DNA of 64,000 nucleotides from Isoetes taiwanensis (GCA_021234155.1 JAJEKV010000077.1:3844533-3908532), one strand, 5' to 3'; shown: positions 33,791 to 45,855, counted from the stretch's first letter. The notes: generated by a model from the sequence alone, not told the origin. Numbers and translations are program-made.

Positions 33791-34970
33791 CATGCTTCTA
33801 CCTATTTGGAATGGGCTATCCTCAAGTATCCTTTGGCCCTTCCCATGTTCATGAGTTTCGCATTCACCATCTCTTCACCGCTTTTCACGTGTATCAGGTC
33901 ACTGATCTTAAGCCTAATGAAAAGGCTCAAGGCCCTTCACCACCGATGCGACTTTTCTTTGGACCACCGCGTTTTTCGGTCCCACCCCGGACTCCGACGT
34001 GATTTGTTTCCACCTCTCTATGCTTACGCATATCCTCCACCCAATCCGCTTTGTTTATCACAAAGTTAGTCTTCACCTCCCGGCTCATAATTTGGCCCGA
34101 CTTATCCCACTTTTGGCAACACTAAAGGCAAACCTACGGATCAGAGTGCTCAAGCCCATATGGAGGAATTCAAAGCCTTGACCATTCTGAATGGTCATGC
34201 GCAGCCACAACTCAAGTTTCATATCTTTTCGACCACGCTCAGAGGCGCCCCTCATCAGTGGTTAATGGCCAACAAAAGTCACTGGAAACAAAGTTGGCAG
34301 GAAATGAAGACCGCTTTTCTGTCTCATTATGGCACCACGGATGATGATCAGTTACTCCTCAAGCAACTCAATGACCTTCAACAAGAGCCCACGGAGTCCG
34401 CCAGGGACTTTGCGGATCGTCTTCACATTCTTGTCAGTAAACTCCAGGAATACCCCACGCAAAGCCAGATCCTCGTCTGGTTCCTGCAGGGTCTTCCTCC
34501 TGCCATTCGCCTCATGACAGAATACCTGCGTTCAAAATCTCTGGAGCAGGCGATTGAATTGGCCAATCACTCGGTCAATGTCTCTTCTCGAGGCGTTGCT
34601 CTCACAGAACTCCCTTTCATGCCCCCCGTTATGGTTCCCCAGACTTACTTTCGACCTCGACCAAACAAATCCACAACGCTCACAGATCTGGTGTCATATT
34701 TGCAAATATCAAGGCCATTTGGCAAATGAATGCAACTCCTCCAATGGACCTCCTTACTGCAAAAGGTGCAATATGTGCAATCACGCCACGGAAGAATGCA
34801 CTCGTTCTCATCCTACACCCTTCAGAAACAAAATGGTTTTTCAAGTCCAGACCATGCCTCCACAACAACAGCCCTATCAGCCTCAGGAATATCCAACTCA
34901 ACAACGCTGGCGGTATCAGACCACGGCAATCTCGGTAGCCGCGGGGACAAGGCAACCGTCCTCCCTTTGA
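33791..34970 (+). pseudogene. Gypsy-type gag with two CCHC knuckles (LTR fossil)
   Basis: The part of the LTR element just right of the DNA transposon opens with leader sequence, and a gag frame follows from 34,160. It has a typical plant gag core (FKALTILNGHAQPQLKFH, then GAPHQWL, then QEPTESARDFADRLHIL). At about 34,695-34,800 there are two C-x2-C-x4-H-x4-C zinc knuckles in succession (CHICKYQGHLANEC and CKRCNMCNHATEEC). The gag forms the particle shell and binds RNA. The copy is broken. Confidence 0.8.
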
Positions 34971-35799
34971 TCCTTCAAAGGCTCAATGCCTATCATTGTC
35001 ATGAATGGGATCACACCACCCGCGGCGTGTCCTCAACTACCTCAAGTTCAAGTCCAACTTCCGGTTGAATCAACCTTGCTTGATGCGCCTCCGGCTTATC
35101 AACTCGGGTGGCCAGCGGTAAACAAGGCCCCGTCTGTTTTCGCGAAAGCCACCGCGGCCGCCTCAACAACATCGACCCGACAAGTTGCATCTACCTCCAA
35201 TCCTATGGATCAACAAGCTCAAGAGCAGATTTATCGGGCTCTCAACCCTCTGTCCGACAATCAAATTGGGTTGGTCTCGTCTCACGTCACACAAGGGCTT
35301 CACGCCCGTTGACCATCATTCCACATGAGACGCAACCTGCTTTTGCTATGGACACCGTCCCTCATGAAGATGATAAAAAAGTTCACCGCTACCGATCTTG
35401 ACAAACTCATGCCTCACGTCATGCCTAAATCACGCCAAAGTATTACGAAACTTATGCGGTGCGGAAGGTAGAACCTTGGCAAATGTTCGCGCCACCACTC
35501 GAGCTCGGCGTCGGGGCGGTTGCGTCATCATCCACCGGCCTTCGGCTCTCCATATCAAATATTGCTGCCGAGGTGGAACTTCTCAAAGAAGTCTACGCTT
35601 CTTTACCTCGGACTCGGCTCAATTGGACCTGCACGGACCCCTTTTCTCATGTTCCTTGGAACTTCAAAGAGGAACTTGCCAAGATCAAGATTCCTTTGAG
35701 CCCGGCCACTATTTTGAAACTACGTCCGGCTCTTAAAGATCGGTTACCTCTTCCCCGGTTGCGGTAGGACATTTGCGACCTCAACACCCGCGGTGCCGC

Positions 35800-35900
35800 G
35801 CCCGCGGTGGGCAATCAATAAGTCAATCATGTCCAAATTGATGGTGGTAGTGCCGTCAATCTTATTACTGATAAGCTCAGAAAGCAATTGGGCATCAAAC
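35800..35900 (+). pseudogene. Retropepsin motif of the gypsy fossil
   Basis: At about 35,828-35,875 the translation reads HVQIDGGSAVNLITD. This corresponds to the D-G-G/S-A-x-N active-site loop of Ty3/gypsy aspartic proteases of plants. The rest of the protease domain is poorly kept. Confidence 0.6.
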
Positions 35901-36779
35901 AATTGTACCGTGCCCTTATGACATCAAGTTGGCCAATGGCCATATCCACCGCGCCCTCAAGGTGTCACTCCTCTTCTCCATATCGGCATTGGTGATCTCA
36001 AATTCCCCTTGGAATTTGGTGTTTTGCTGGGGAAAGATTACGGTGATTATGAAATCTTTGGTTGGTAGACCTTTCTCTCCCGGGCTAAGAGTATTCATTC
36101 TTGGGCCTGGACCAACTTGTTATCAGCGATGGACATCTCAATGCCACGAGGGATTTGGAACTGGCAAAATTGATCTCGCCGAAAATGCTGAACCTTCCAT
36201 CTCGTCTGACGACGAAGAAGAAGCACAAAACATCTATCATGTTCAAGCTCCTCGTAGCGTCGCCTCTCTCATCCTACCCGGTATGTTGATCCTTGGGGTG
36301 AGATATTTGGATCGGGGACCGGCGATGGCAGCTCTCTTGGACCCTTACGGCTTCCTGCAATAGCATTCAAGCGTCTTGATCATTTTTCGGATACCATCAC
36401 TTCTTGAGGCGTCGATGTTCATGCGGGTCATCGCGGCAACCTTTGCTTGATGGCGCTCGACCTCTTTTCTTCACCACTCTAAATCTTTGCTTCTCTGTCA
36501 TGCTTCAACCTCACCGCTCATCGAGGGTTCAAGACCACCGGAGGTTGTTCCTCATATTCAAACTCGAAGTGGAAATTGTGGACATTGGTAACAATCGGCG
36601 CTTAACGCTAAACTACGCCTACCTATAAAGCACTTGTGGCGTGGCGTTGTTCAAGAAGTTCAAACATATTTTTGCTTAGAGCTACAAAAGACCTTCGAGG
36701 CATCAAAAAGAATTGGGGAACTCACCATTCCTACCAAAACCGGATGCACGCCCAATCTATAGAAGCGAGTATGAGGCTC

Positions 36780-37580
36780 AACCCAAATTACCGTGATGGC
36801 GTCAAGGCGAAATTGACAAACTCTTAGCTGCTGGCCTGATTTATGAGGTCAAACATTATTCGAATGGGTGACCCCCATCGTCATTGCTCTAAAACACAAT
36901 GGGAAGATCCGTTTCGTGGACTAGAAAACTCAATCAAACTACGGGCGTGATCACTTTCCGCTTCCCTTCGCGACCCTAGGTTCTTGAAGAAGTTGTTGGT
37001 CATGAGATGTACTCTTTCATGGATGGTTTGGGGGTACAATCAAATTTCTATCAAGCATGAAGATCAACTCAAAACTACCTTCACCACCGGTAAGTCACTT
37101 TTTTGCCTACAAAGGTGGTCCCTTTCGGTTTATCAAATTCTCCTTCAACTTTTCAGAGCATCATGCTCTCCGTGTTTCACGATTTTATGAAGGATAAACC
37201 TTTTTTTCAGATATTTCAAGATGATTTTTCAGCCTACAGCTCCATGGATGATCACTTGGACAAATTGGAGCTTGTTTTTCAAAAATGTGATGAATCTGGC
37301 ATTAGTCTCAATCCTGAGAAGTGCACTTTCTGTGTCACCTCAGGCGTTTTGTTGGGTCATGTGGTCAGTCAAGAGGGAATCACCACGGATCCTGCTAAAA
37401 TCAGTTGTGTACTGAAGGCTCAAGCACCATCTAATATCAAAGAGACAAGATCTTTCCTGGGTAAGGTTAATTACTATTCCACCTTCATTCCTGGACTTGC
37501 AGCTATTGCTGATCCCATTCATAAATTCACGGGTGATGAATCTACTTGGGCTTGGAATCCCCAAGCGGAAGCTGCTTTTC
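36780..37580 (+). pseudogene. Reverse transcriptase of the gypsy fossil
   Basis: From 37,103 the frame gives VPFGLSNSPSTFQ, then FQDDFSAYS, the catalytic Asp pair in place of Y-V-D-D, and then GVLLGHVVSQEGI and a TRSFLGKVNYY connection block. The front half (36,780-37,100) is recognisable but decayed. This is the Ty3/gypsy order. The domain is broken. Confidence 0.88.
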
Positions 37581-37589
37581 AGAAGTTGA

Positions 37590-38010
37590 AGCTGTTCCTT
37601 ACTCAAGCCTCGGTCCTTGTTCCTCCTCAATGGGACAAGCCTTTCCACGTTCATGTCGATGTCTCGGCTTTTGCCATTGGTGCTGTTCTCTCTCAGGCCT
37701 ATGATGAGCACACGGATAAACCGATCTGCTATGCCAGCCGGAAACTCAATCCTGTTGAGCGCAACTACTCTGCCACGGAATGAGAAGCTTTGGGCTTAAT
37801 TTTCTGTGTCCAACGCTTCCGACATTATTTGTTGGGTAGCCAGATCAAGTTCTTTGTTGATCATCAAGCTCTTCTTTACTTGATCAACAAAGCCACGCCC
37901 ACGGGTAGAATTGCTCGTTGGGTCCTTCTTCTACAAGAGTTTGCTCCCTTCGAAATTGTTCATAAGGCAGGCAAGTCTCATGTGGTGCCTGATTATCTTT
38001 CACGCATCCA
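37590..38010 (+). pseudogene. RNase H of the gypsy fossil
   Basis: The segment has a VDVSAFAIGAVLSQ start with the first Asp, YASRKLNPVERNYSATE with the Glu, and FVDHQALLYL and HKAGKSHVVPDYLSR at the end. It removes the RNA strand during replication in intact elements. It follows reverse transcriptase directly, as in Ty3/gypsy. Confidence 0.88.
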
Positions 38011-38179
38011 CACGGATGATCCCTCCACTGGTATCTCTGATGCCTTTCCAGACGCTCAATTGTTCCTGGTCACGGCGACGCCCCATTGGTTTCACAACTT
38101 TCAGCAATATCTTCTCACTGGTGCTCTTCCTCCGGAAGATCCGACGCTCTCTCCAGACAAGCTTCGCTCCCGTCACCGT

Positions 38180-39420
38180 CAATTTCTCCGCGAAGTCCGT
38201 GACTATACTATGGTTGCAGGCCATCTATATAAACGCGGTAAAGACATGGTCCTCCGTCGTTGTGTCCTCCCTCATGAGGTGCCAGATATTGTTCGACAAG
38301 CCCACGACGGGCTTGGTGGTGGTCATTTTAGTGGTGACGCCACGGCACGCAAAATTCTTTTGGCAGGATACTTCTGGCCCACGCTCTTCAAAGATGCCCA
38401 CGCTTATGCTCGCACGTGTGACGTTTGTCAGCGTGTGGGAAAACCCACGGCCCGTGACGCTCTTCCGTGCGCCGGTCGCCCATGCACTTCCCTTGACAAA
38501 TGGGGAATGGATTTTGTGGGGGCCAATGGACCTTACCGTAGCGGCACACCGTGCGCTTATATTACGGTCATCGCGGTTATGCTACCAAATGGGCGGAAGC
38601 TTGTGCACTTCGGGACAACACTGCTGCCCGGCCACGGTAAAGTTCTCTACACGCACATCATCACGTGTTTTGGTTGTCCCACGGAACTTGTTAGTGATCG
38701 TGGCGTGCATTTTGTAAACCATACCATCAAGGAGCTGACGGATTATCTTCATATCCAAAGAGGAAGAGTACACCTTACTACCCTCGCAAGGAAATGGCTT
38801 GGCTGAGAGTACCAACAAAACACTCATCACAGTTCTCAAAAAAATTTGTGACGCTTCTCGTACAGATTGGCAAGACAAGTTGCCTACTGTTCTTTGGGCT
38901 TACAACACCGGTTTCAAAATTGCTTGGCCACACTCCTTTCAAAGCTGGGTTTATGGTCAAGAAGCTTTGATGCCCTTTGAATATATTCTTCCGACTCTCG
39001 TTTCCAACTTGCTTTCTGACACATAATCCACCTGCGCACTCAAAGGAAAGGGTTTATCAATTGGAGCAGTTTGGATGAACCCGGTGGCGATGCTTACATT
39101 TCGTGTTCTTCATGGACAATAGTTGCAGAAATCATTGCATGACAAGCGTCTTAAGACAAAAACATTCAAAGAGGGTGATTTGGTTCTTCTTTATGATTCT
39201 CGTTACAAAAAATTTTCGGGCAAGTCAAAGTTGGATGGCTTGGTCCTTATCAAAATTTTCAAAGTGGTACAACCCGGTGTTTTCAAAGCTGGATGAGTTA
39301 GATGGCACTCCATTACCCCTCACGGTTAATGGCTTTTCGTATAGCGGTTTCATCTGGCGACAGACGGTTCTACAAATGGTGCACCACAAAATCCACGAAA
39401 CCACGGATAGTGACTAAACC
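38180..39420 (+). pseudogene. Integrase of the gypsy fossil
   Basis: The zinc-binding H-H-C-C part is seen at about 38,300-38,440 (GGGHFSGDATARK, then CDVCQRVGKP). The catalytic core has WGMDFVGANGP, LVSDRGVHFV and a GLAEST run. The C-terminal part near 39,200-39,400 has a DELDGTPLPLTVNG segment. Order after RNase H confirms the Ty3/gypsy plan. The domain is broken. Confidence 0.85.
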
Positions 39421-40325
39421 GCGGCATATTTATATTACTAGAGGCAAATTACAAAATGTGAGCATTGCCCCTTACTTCGCTATGAGCAAAGCTCTATGGG
39501 CGATGCCCTATTTACAAAATCCTAAGTTAAAAACCCCTCTACTCGAGTGGGGGCGGAGGTGATCGCAGAGATGTAGTAGTAGTTACTTTCCGGACCACCA
39601 CCTCCATGGCGTTGATCCGAGGGTCCGGGATGTTCAGCCATCCCCTTGCACCCGGCCGTCCATCAGCGATGCCACGGTTGTGGCATTTCCACGAGTCCAA
39701 GCAGTTCATTTTGCGGGTTATCCATTCTGGCGGTTGGTAGGCATGGTGCAATCTTCGTTCAATCGGTATTTGCCATACTCATGCTCATGATGCGCCAAAG
39801 GGTGTCACCGGTGTTGCCACTTTGCTCCTCTTATATAGCCCAACCGGCGGGACTCTGTTGGCGTGGTCAATCGAGAAAACTTCGCCGGCGTGGTTGCAAT
39901 GCAAGGTCGTTTCTAATTTGGCATCTTTTCTCCGTAGCATATCTAGCCATGGTACAACCGACACCTTCGTTTTAATGATATCCCGCCCGAGTTGCCGCAT
40001 TAAATGACATTCCTTCTTTTCCGCCCGTCGAACATTAATGGGTGTCCTTTCGCCCGCTATCACATCGGATCATTCCCTTCACGTCTCGCCACCGTTCTTT
40101 GCTTCTCCCTTTACCGTTTGGGGACTTAGCCAAAATTTTGCCTCTCAATCGCCTCCCCACACGGTATCATTGGTATCATCAGCGGTTCGGTTCATCCTCA
40201 TCATGCCCCTTCGCCAACACTAGTGTGCCCTAAAACCTTTTAAGCCCCTATCTGCGTTTCGTCTTACGCTCTCGCTCTCGCTCTCGCCTTCTCAAGGCGG
40301 TTCTTCTGTTAGGCGGCTCTTTGCC
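39421..40325. other. Post-integrase spacer of the gypsy fossil
   Basis: No recognised domain. The segment holds several short frames in both directions and, near 40,260-40,290, a small CTCTCG repeat. It is part of the LTR element by position, between integrase and the extra ORFs. Confidence 0.5.
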
Positions 40326-41099
40326 ATGGCTACTGCACCAAAATTTCCTACACTTCAAGCTTCTGCTCCACGGGATCCGGCTCTTTTTGAGTCTGTGACT
40401 TTCTCGACGCCTACTTTTCGTGAGGCCCTCGTTGGCCTGAGTCGTGAAGTCGCGGAATGCCAGAAGCTTTACGAATTCTCACAAATGGATCTCCCTGCAC
40501 CAAATCCAGAGCAATTGAAGCAGTTCGTTGCTCATATCGTCAACAGCCCGGAAGGATATGCTACCGTGGTCGATGGCACCACCATCTTGCTTACTCAGCC
40601 CCTGATTTCTGAGATATTCCATATTCCTTTGCAAAAACCTTCTTTATTTTGGGGGCTGCCTTACGGGACATCGATGTCCTTTCGGTTTTATTTGTTCCTT
40701 ATCAAGCCAACATGCATCGTCTCACCAATATTGCAAAGCCTTTTTGACACTTTTGTCAAGTTTACGTGGCGCCAAGTTGCTTGGGTACTCCATCAAAACA
40801 CTCATATCAACAAAGCTGTTCTACAATATTGTCATCACCCACATGCTCCACTCACCATGCGGATTGGCCCCAAGCTGCTGTTCTTGGAGCTTCTTCAAAG
40901 TAGATCGTATTATTTTGCCCCTTCCTCTGGCTTTGATTCCTCGGTGGGCTCATCTTCAAGCCATCATCTGTCATTACCTTCCTCTCTCGGGGTTAGCTTC
41001 TGTTTCTCATGCCTCCCACTCGGCGGTCCCTTCATTCCCTTCCCTCGCACCCAACGAGTGCACCTTCCGCCCTTCTTCTTACGGTCATGTTCAGCATAG
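40326..41099 (+). pseudogene. Extra ORF downstream of integrase, first part (LTR fossil)
   Basis: An open frame starts MATAPKFPTLQASAP. It has a segment of the type LKQFVAHIVNSPEGYATVVD followed by LTQPLISEIFHIP. This resembles, from memory, the N-terminal part of the plant-transposon ORF domain found in some Ty3/gypsy elements of plants, but I cannot confirm it. An ORF between integrase and the 3' LTR is known in Tat-like elements. The later part is composition-driven and less convincing. Confidence 0.5.
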
Positions 41100-42187
41100 C
41101 GCCCTCGCGTATCACGGTCTCTTCTTCCTCCACGGAATCCATGCCCTCCGATTCTCATCATGTCTCTCAAGCGTCACAAACCCGACCTTGGCGGGCCCTG
41201 CACCTCCACATCCTCGCCCGGCTTACGTATCAATACCGGCCGGGATGTTCAGGCTGCTTGCTCTCAAGTTGCAAGAATCGGGAAATTCTCATGAATGGGG
41301 TTCAAAGCGTCCACTGAGACCTCGGATGCGGTTCCACGAGAGACCTTCAAGCAGCCAACATGCAAGTTCAAACTCACGGAGGACAAACTTGAGAAAATCA
41401 CGAGGCTCTTTTATAGGCCGTGAGGATCTGGCGCCCACGATCGAGCGATGCGCTGGCGATCCAGCGGGCTCAATTGCAAACCACCATTCGGGGAATTGTT
41501 GGAGCGAGGTCAAGGCAAGGGAGACTCTCTTGGTTGACAAGGATAAAGACATTGCTAAGCTTGACCGCGGCGTATATAGAGCTTTCTCGGAATTACACCA
41601 CTCAAGCCCATGATCTTTCTGGCGTGGCGCTCAAATAGCCTCTTTAGAAGCTCGGCTTTCCGCGGTGACCCGGTCAGCTCCGCGCCTCTCGCGGGATCAA
41701 CTCACGCGGAGGCCAAGAAGCAAAAAGATACTTGATGATGCGAGAGAGATTGCCATGCTCGACTCGGACTCTGGGCAATCCTCTTCACATGCCCGCGCTT
41801 CCCTCGGAAGCGAATTAAGGTGATCGATCATATACGTTAGAAAAAAGAATCGGATCCGTGACCTCGAACATCAGCTCCAGCAAAGCTGTTCAATCCGCCC
41901 GAAGAAGCCCAAAATAAGCAGGAGGGATATATTGATATTGCTACCAACATCCCTTTGGACTTCTCTACTTCTTCGATTATCTGGACTATGTGGTTGCCGA
42001 CACCACCTTTTCCTTTTGAAGTGAGTGCGGCAAATGGCAACGTTCATCAGCGACCACTCCATGATTCGGATTTTCTACGGATCTGGCGGATCTTTACGTG
42101 GAAGACAAGGGTTTATTTTGTGCACTCTTAGTCTTTGATCAACTCAATTACGAAGATCGATTTAGTCATCTTCCGCATTGTTGACCA
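41100..42187 (+). other. Decayed middle part of the extra-ORF region
   Basis: There are short, GC-rich, Ser/Arg/Pro-rich frames without a motif. It lies between two clear extra ORF segments of the same LTR fossil and is probably the decayed linker between them. Confidence 0.45.
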
Positions 42188-42988
42188 ATGGCTTATGTTT
42201 TTCATGACTTCTACATGGGCGATATCCATGATAAATTCCAAGATGAGGCACATCGTGTTTTTCGTGGCAACTCCCATGCTGCTTGGTTGTTATTGCCAAC
42301 CAACCCATATTTCAAGGATCATGATCAGTCTCAGGCTTTTGAACAGGCGTACATGCCTGAACTAGCTCAGCACTTACCTATGTGGCAGGCTGAAACATTG
42401 GAACAGGTACGAAGAAATTTAGCGCATCCTGAGGATCTTGAGTTTGCCCAAATTTATATGCAACACTTGGGAGGTTACAATCAATTGCGTGGCCTCCTGG
42501 AAAGCAAGACCATCCCAACGGGTTGGGTTAATCCTCTTGTCTATATTCAACTTTCTGCTTCCGAGTGGGACCACTGGTGTCGTGCTCTTGATCAGGATCT
42601 TGTTCGTGAATTCAGGGACATGGCTCAGCAACCCACGCCCACGGGCATGGCTCCCTCTCCATATGCTTCATTAGGAGTCCCTCCACGCCCCCGGTTTCTC
42701 TCTTCTGAATGGCGTCTTCCGTTTTGGACCAAGGTCTTGGACGGCCAGGCTGGGTGGACTCCTCCTCAGATCTCGACGGATCTCCGGTGGGATCCACGAT
42801 TTGTCCGCCGCTCCAATTGGGAGGATAATGCCACCTTGGATTCTACTGCAAATTGGATTTATATTGCAAATGAGCATGGTTGGCAAAAACCTGCTGATGC
42901 TCTTCATGGCCTTGATACCTTCTTACAGAATGCAGCCACCTCACCAGACCCTTCTGTTCACCGTCATGCGGCTTCTGTGCTGCTCTAA
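42188..42988 (+). pseudogene. Extra ORF downstream of integrase, second part (LTR fossil)
   Basis: A 266-codon frame starts MAYVFHDFYMGDIHDKF. It is rich in Trp and His and contains WLLLPTNPYFKDHDQ, LPMWQAETLEQVRRNL and ASEWDHWCRALDQDLVREF. It is one of the best preserved frames of the element. It is not gag, pol or a recognisable envelope, with no signal peptide and no membrane segment. The function is unknown. Confidence 0.6.
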
Positions 42989-43320
42989 AGTGCATCCTGG
43001 TCAGCTCCTTAAATCGGCGTCCATCTTTTTATTACCCGAATACCGGCGTCGGTGCCCGCCGGTCTCGGTTACTGCCTTCTCATGGAGTGCGTTTCGTTCC
43101 TTCGGGCACATGCTTGCCACGGAAGACATGAAGTGCTCTAAATTCCTCATTGATGCAGATCCACGCCCTTGGGCTCAACACTCACGGCGCTCTTCAAACG
43201 CCCGGGACCTCATTGGCAATTACCATAATGGTGCGATCCTCATTCCGTGAGGATCACTTTCAAGCTGGCGGCTTCCGCCGCCGGAATCACTTCCTCCATT
43301 TCTTCACTCACGAGTATCGT
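42989..43320 (+). other. Region before the polypurine tract of LTR B
   Basis: It is protein-like in places and probably the end of the extra ORF of the same LTR fossil. No domain is recognised. Confidence 0.4.
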
Positions 43321-43333
43321 TTGGTGGGGGAAG
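43321..43333 (+). promoter_or_regulatory. Polypurine tract of LTR B
   Basis: TTGGTGGGGGAAG stands directly before TGTTAG. It is nearly the same as the tract before LTR A. Confidence 0.75.
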
Positions 43334-43929
43334 TGTTAGTCTGTGCCTCACAGTGCGGGACTATTCATCCTCTGACGGACCAAGTCAAGGCCAAGGATCT
43401 GATCGAGGCCGCGTCGGTCGGTCGTCAAAAGCCTAGCCGAGAAGACCAAGCGGACCACATGAGACAAAGACCACGCCGAGGCGTCAAGAGGAGAGCACTT
43501 TCGGACAAGTAATGACCCGTCACCGCCAGCGTCGGCGTCGGCGTGATTCCGGTACTTCAAGAGGCAGCCCGTCGGCATTCACCAAATCGGGCCTCCTTTT
43601 AGAATTAAACACGAAATCGATCAGAATGTCTATATTGGGCCAAAGGCCATTGTACTATATATATGAGTAGAGCTAGCACTCTAGTTTTTTAGATGAGTTT
43701 TGAGTCTTGTCTCACTTCAGTTTTCTCTCGGCTGCGAGAGCTCATGTATCTTCATTGACATCAAGGAAGTTATTCTCATTATTGTGATCTCATTGTTCTC
43801 TTTTTGCTTTCTGTTTTCTTTTTCTTGTTCTCCTCATAAATCCAGCGTGACATAGTTCCGGATTCTCTGTTAGATCAAGGGTCCTCACGGAGGGTCGTCT
43901 TTGAGGAGTTCCGAACCAGACCCCAAACA
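43334..43929 (+). mobile_element. LTR B, about 596 bp, 3' LTR of the gypsy fossil
   Basis: It starts TGTTAGTCTGTGCC after a polypurine tract. It has a TATA-like GTACTATATATATGAG near 43,660 and ends ...GACCCCAAACA where LINE sequence resumes. It is therefore the right-hand border of the nested insertion in the LINE. No second copy is found at the left border or at 19.3 kb, so the matching 5' LTR is missing from this window. Confidence 0.7.
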
Positions 43930-44720
43930 AGACCTTCCCTATTTTCGGCGTAAAAGCGGGGCATTAGACAAGGATGCCCCTTGGCGCCTTTCCTTTTTAA
44001 CATTGTTGCAGAAGGACTATCTCAAGTGCTACTGGCAGCAGTGGAAGATAAGGTTATAATAGGGCTGCAGATTCGCAACAAATATATAATCAATCTGTAG
44101 ATGATACTTTTTTTTTTGTTCCTAGAAGCCTCGGAAGATAATCTCTTGAATGCTAAACATCTATTGGATTCTTTCTCTATAGCATCGGGTTATTTTCTCA
44201 ATTGGAACAAATGTGCATTTGTTTGGCCACTAGATGAGCCTCTTGACTCATGTTACCACTTTCCCACGGACCATAATACTGTTGGGTTTTAAATCCAAAG
44301 TTGCTTTCGGCATTCCAATGCCGGGTATGCACCTCATCCTCGAACATATGTGATGAGAGAGATGGTGGAGGGTTAATAAGCTCTCTATGGCAGGAAGGAT
44401 TGTTGTAGCTAAGTCAGTGCTTAGCAGCACTCAAATTTATGCTGCATCGGTGATGTTGGCGCCTGAATCAAAGCTAGCGAGTTATCAAAAAAGTGCGAAA
44501 CTTTTAATGCGGGGTGGTAATGAAAGGGGGCAAATGTCAAAGTTGCATGGGAAAAGTGTTTGAGATCCAAATTTAATGGGGGATTAGGAATGCTTGACTT
44601 CAAGTTGCATAGTAAGATCCTAGTCTACAAATTCATGTGGGAAATTCTTCAACAGGACTCGAAATCTCCTGGCCTTGAGCTTCTAAAACAATCTCTAACT
44701 CATTGTACGCCTTGAGGAAA
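43930..44720 (+). pseudogene. LINE reverse transcriptase, C-terminal half
   Basis: The sequence resumes with a SLFSA run and KRGIRQGCPLAPFLFN, the block that should follow the break at 16,115. Near 44,092 is SVDDTFFFV, the Y-A-D-D-T equivalent with the two catalytic Asp. Then come LLNAKHLLDSFSIASGYFLN (from about 44,135) and, near 44,390-44,480, GRIVVAKSVLSSTQIYA. Several frameshifts are present. It completes the reverse transcriptase of the LINE whose front half is at 15.2-16.1 kb. Confidence 0.88.
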
Positions 44721-45199
44721 GTCATTTCATAAAGCAAATCTGCCTTGGGCCCTTTTTTATAAATTGAGACCATACGCTGGAGCCTCGCCATTTCTTAAAG
44801 GATTGTTAAGAGCTTGGGAGACAGTAAAAGTTCTTTGGCCCCTGAACATCAAAAATTGTACCTCTGTATCCATGCCCTTGTGGTGGTTGTAGGTGGAAAC
44901 CAGCGAGGAGGCGGCAGCTTTTCTCAATGGTGAACAAAGAACTCAAAAAAGCGGATGGATTGGGGTAGGTTTATCTTGCATTGGAGATTGGTATCGATGC
45001 GGTGTATAGTGTTCATGGGAGTCATTCCAAGACAAGTTTAACTTGAGAACTTGAGATAAGCGAATTTGGGCATGATACTGAGACAATATTCCGCCTTATG
45101 CGATTCCACAAGTAGGTGCTTTACGCCTACCTCATTGAAAATCTTAACAAAAGCGGTTTGTTTTCAAAGGCATACAAGGCCCCTGCTTTGTGAATGAAT
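44721..45199 (+). pseudogene. LINE region between reverse transcriptase and zf-RVT
   Basis: There are only short frames. Its position within the LINE fits the poorly conserved linker of L1-type plant elements. No separate gene is present. Confidence 0.5.
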
Positions 45200-45770
45200 T
45201 GATAAGTCTCCCCTCCCAATGGGAGTTAACATTAGAAGATAACCAAGTCACCCAACTATGGAAAGGAATGCGGAGGAGCCACTTGCCACCAAAGGTTTCC
45301 ACACTATTATGGCAAATTTTTCATAGAGCAATCGAGTCAACATATTAGTGGCGAGGTTCAACGGTGATGTATCAGTTGCCCAATGTGTGGGCAAGAAGTA
45401 GAAACAATTGAATCTTGTCTCATGGATTGTAGAGAACTCCGCTTCGGTATGGGAAAAAATTGAAGGGCGCGTTGAGTTCTATTTGAAAAAGGAGATCTTG
45501 CTAGGTTTATATCCATCATCTTGGCAAACTGAAAAAAGCGTTGCTTTGAATCTATGCAAAGGATGGCTTTTATGGCTAATATGGAAAAGGCGGAGAGAAT
45601 TTGTGTTCCCCAAGAATATCTCCACCACGATAACCTATGGCCATCTACGAAACAAAAAGGCCGCCAATATCTTGCGACATTTGAGGAGGAGGAATGGGCT
45701 TCCCAAGCCCGGCGACTTTCTTTCATCACTCTTGTAAAGTTTAGCGTCATAGCCAGTGGTTATCCTTACA
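45200..45770 (+). pseudogene. zf-RVT region and end of the plus-strand LINE
   Basis: Near 45,230-45,340 the translation has a QLWKGMRRSHLPPKVSTLLW run and then QIFHRAIES, the start of the zf-RVT domain, with later Cys-rich remains. Frameshifts are present. It is followed by a short 3' untranslated part and an A18 tail. Confidence 0.7.
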
Positions 45771-45855
45771 TAAACAAATATGATATGTAAGTGTATGATA
45801 TCACTTGGTGCATGTAAACCATTGATGAGTTCCAATTAATATACATCGATCTTTC

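Larger units (their letters stand above)
20157..33794. repeat. Target-site duplication (CATG) and terminal inverted repeats (AAAGGGTG) of the DNA transposon
   Basis: CATG lies at 20,157-20,160 and again at 33,791-33,794. Directly inside are AAAGGGTG at 20,161-20,168 and its reverse complement CACCCTTT at 33,783-33,790. Further in, both ends have a T-rich stretch and then a GTATAATGATGTAAAAAT / ATACATTTACAAAT-like run, which is a weaker match. The outer flanks are both of the leader of the gypsy element. Closing the gap leaves a nearly palindromic site, GGTAGATGCATGCTTCTACC. Confidence 0.6.

Noticed and set aside
37911-38717. 268-codon plus-strand frame
   Set aside because: It overlaps the RNase H and integrase frame of the gypsy fossil in another phase and has no domain.
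40744-41613. 289-codon plus-strand frame
   Set aside because: It overlaps the extra ORF in another phase. It is rich in Ser, Pro and His and has no recognisable domain.
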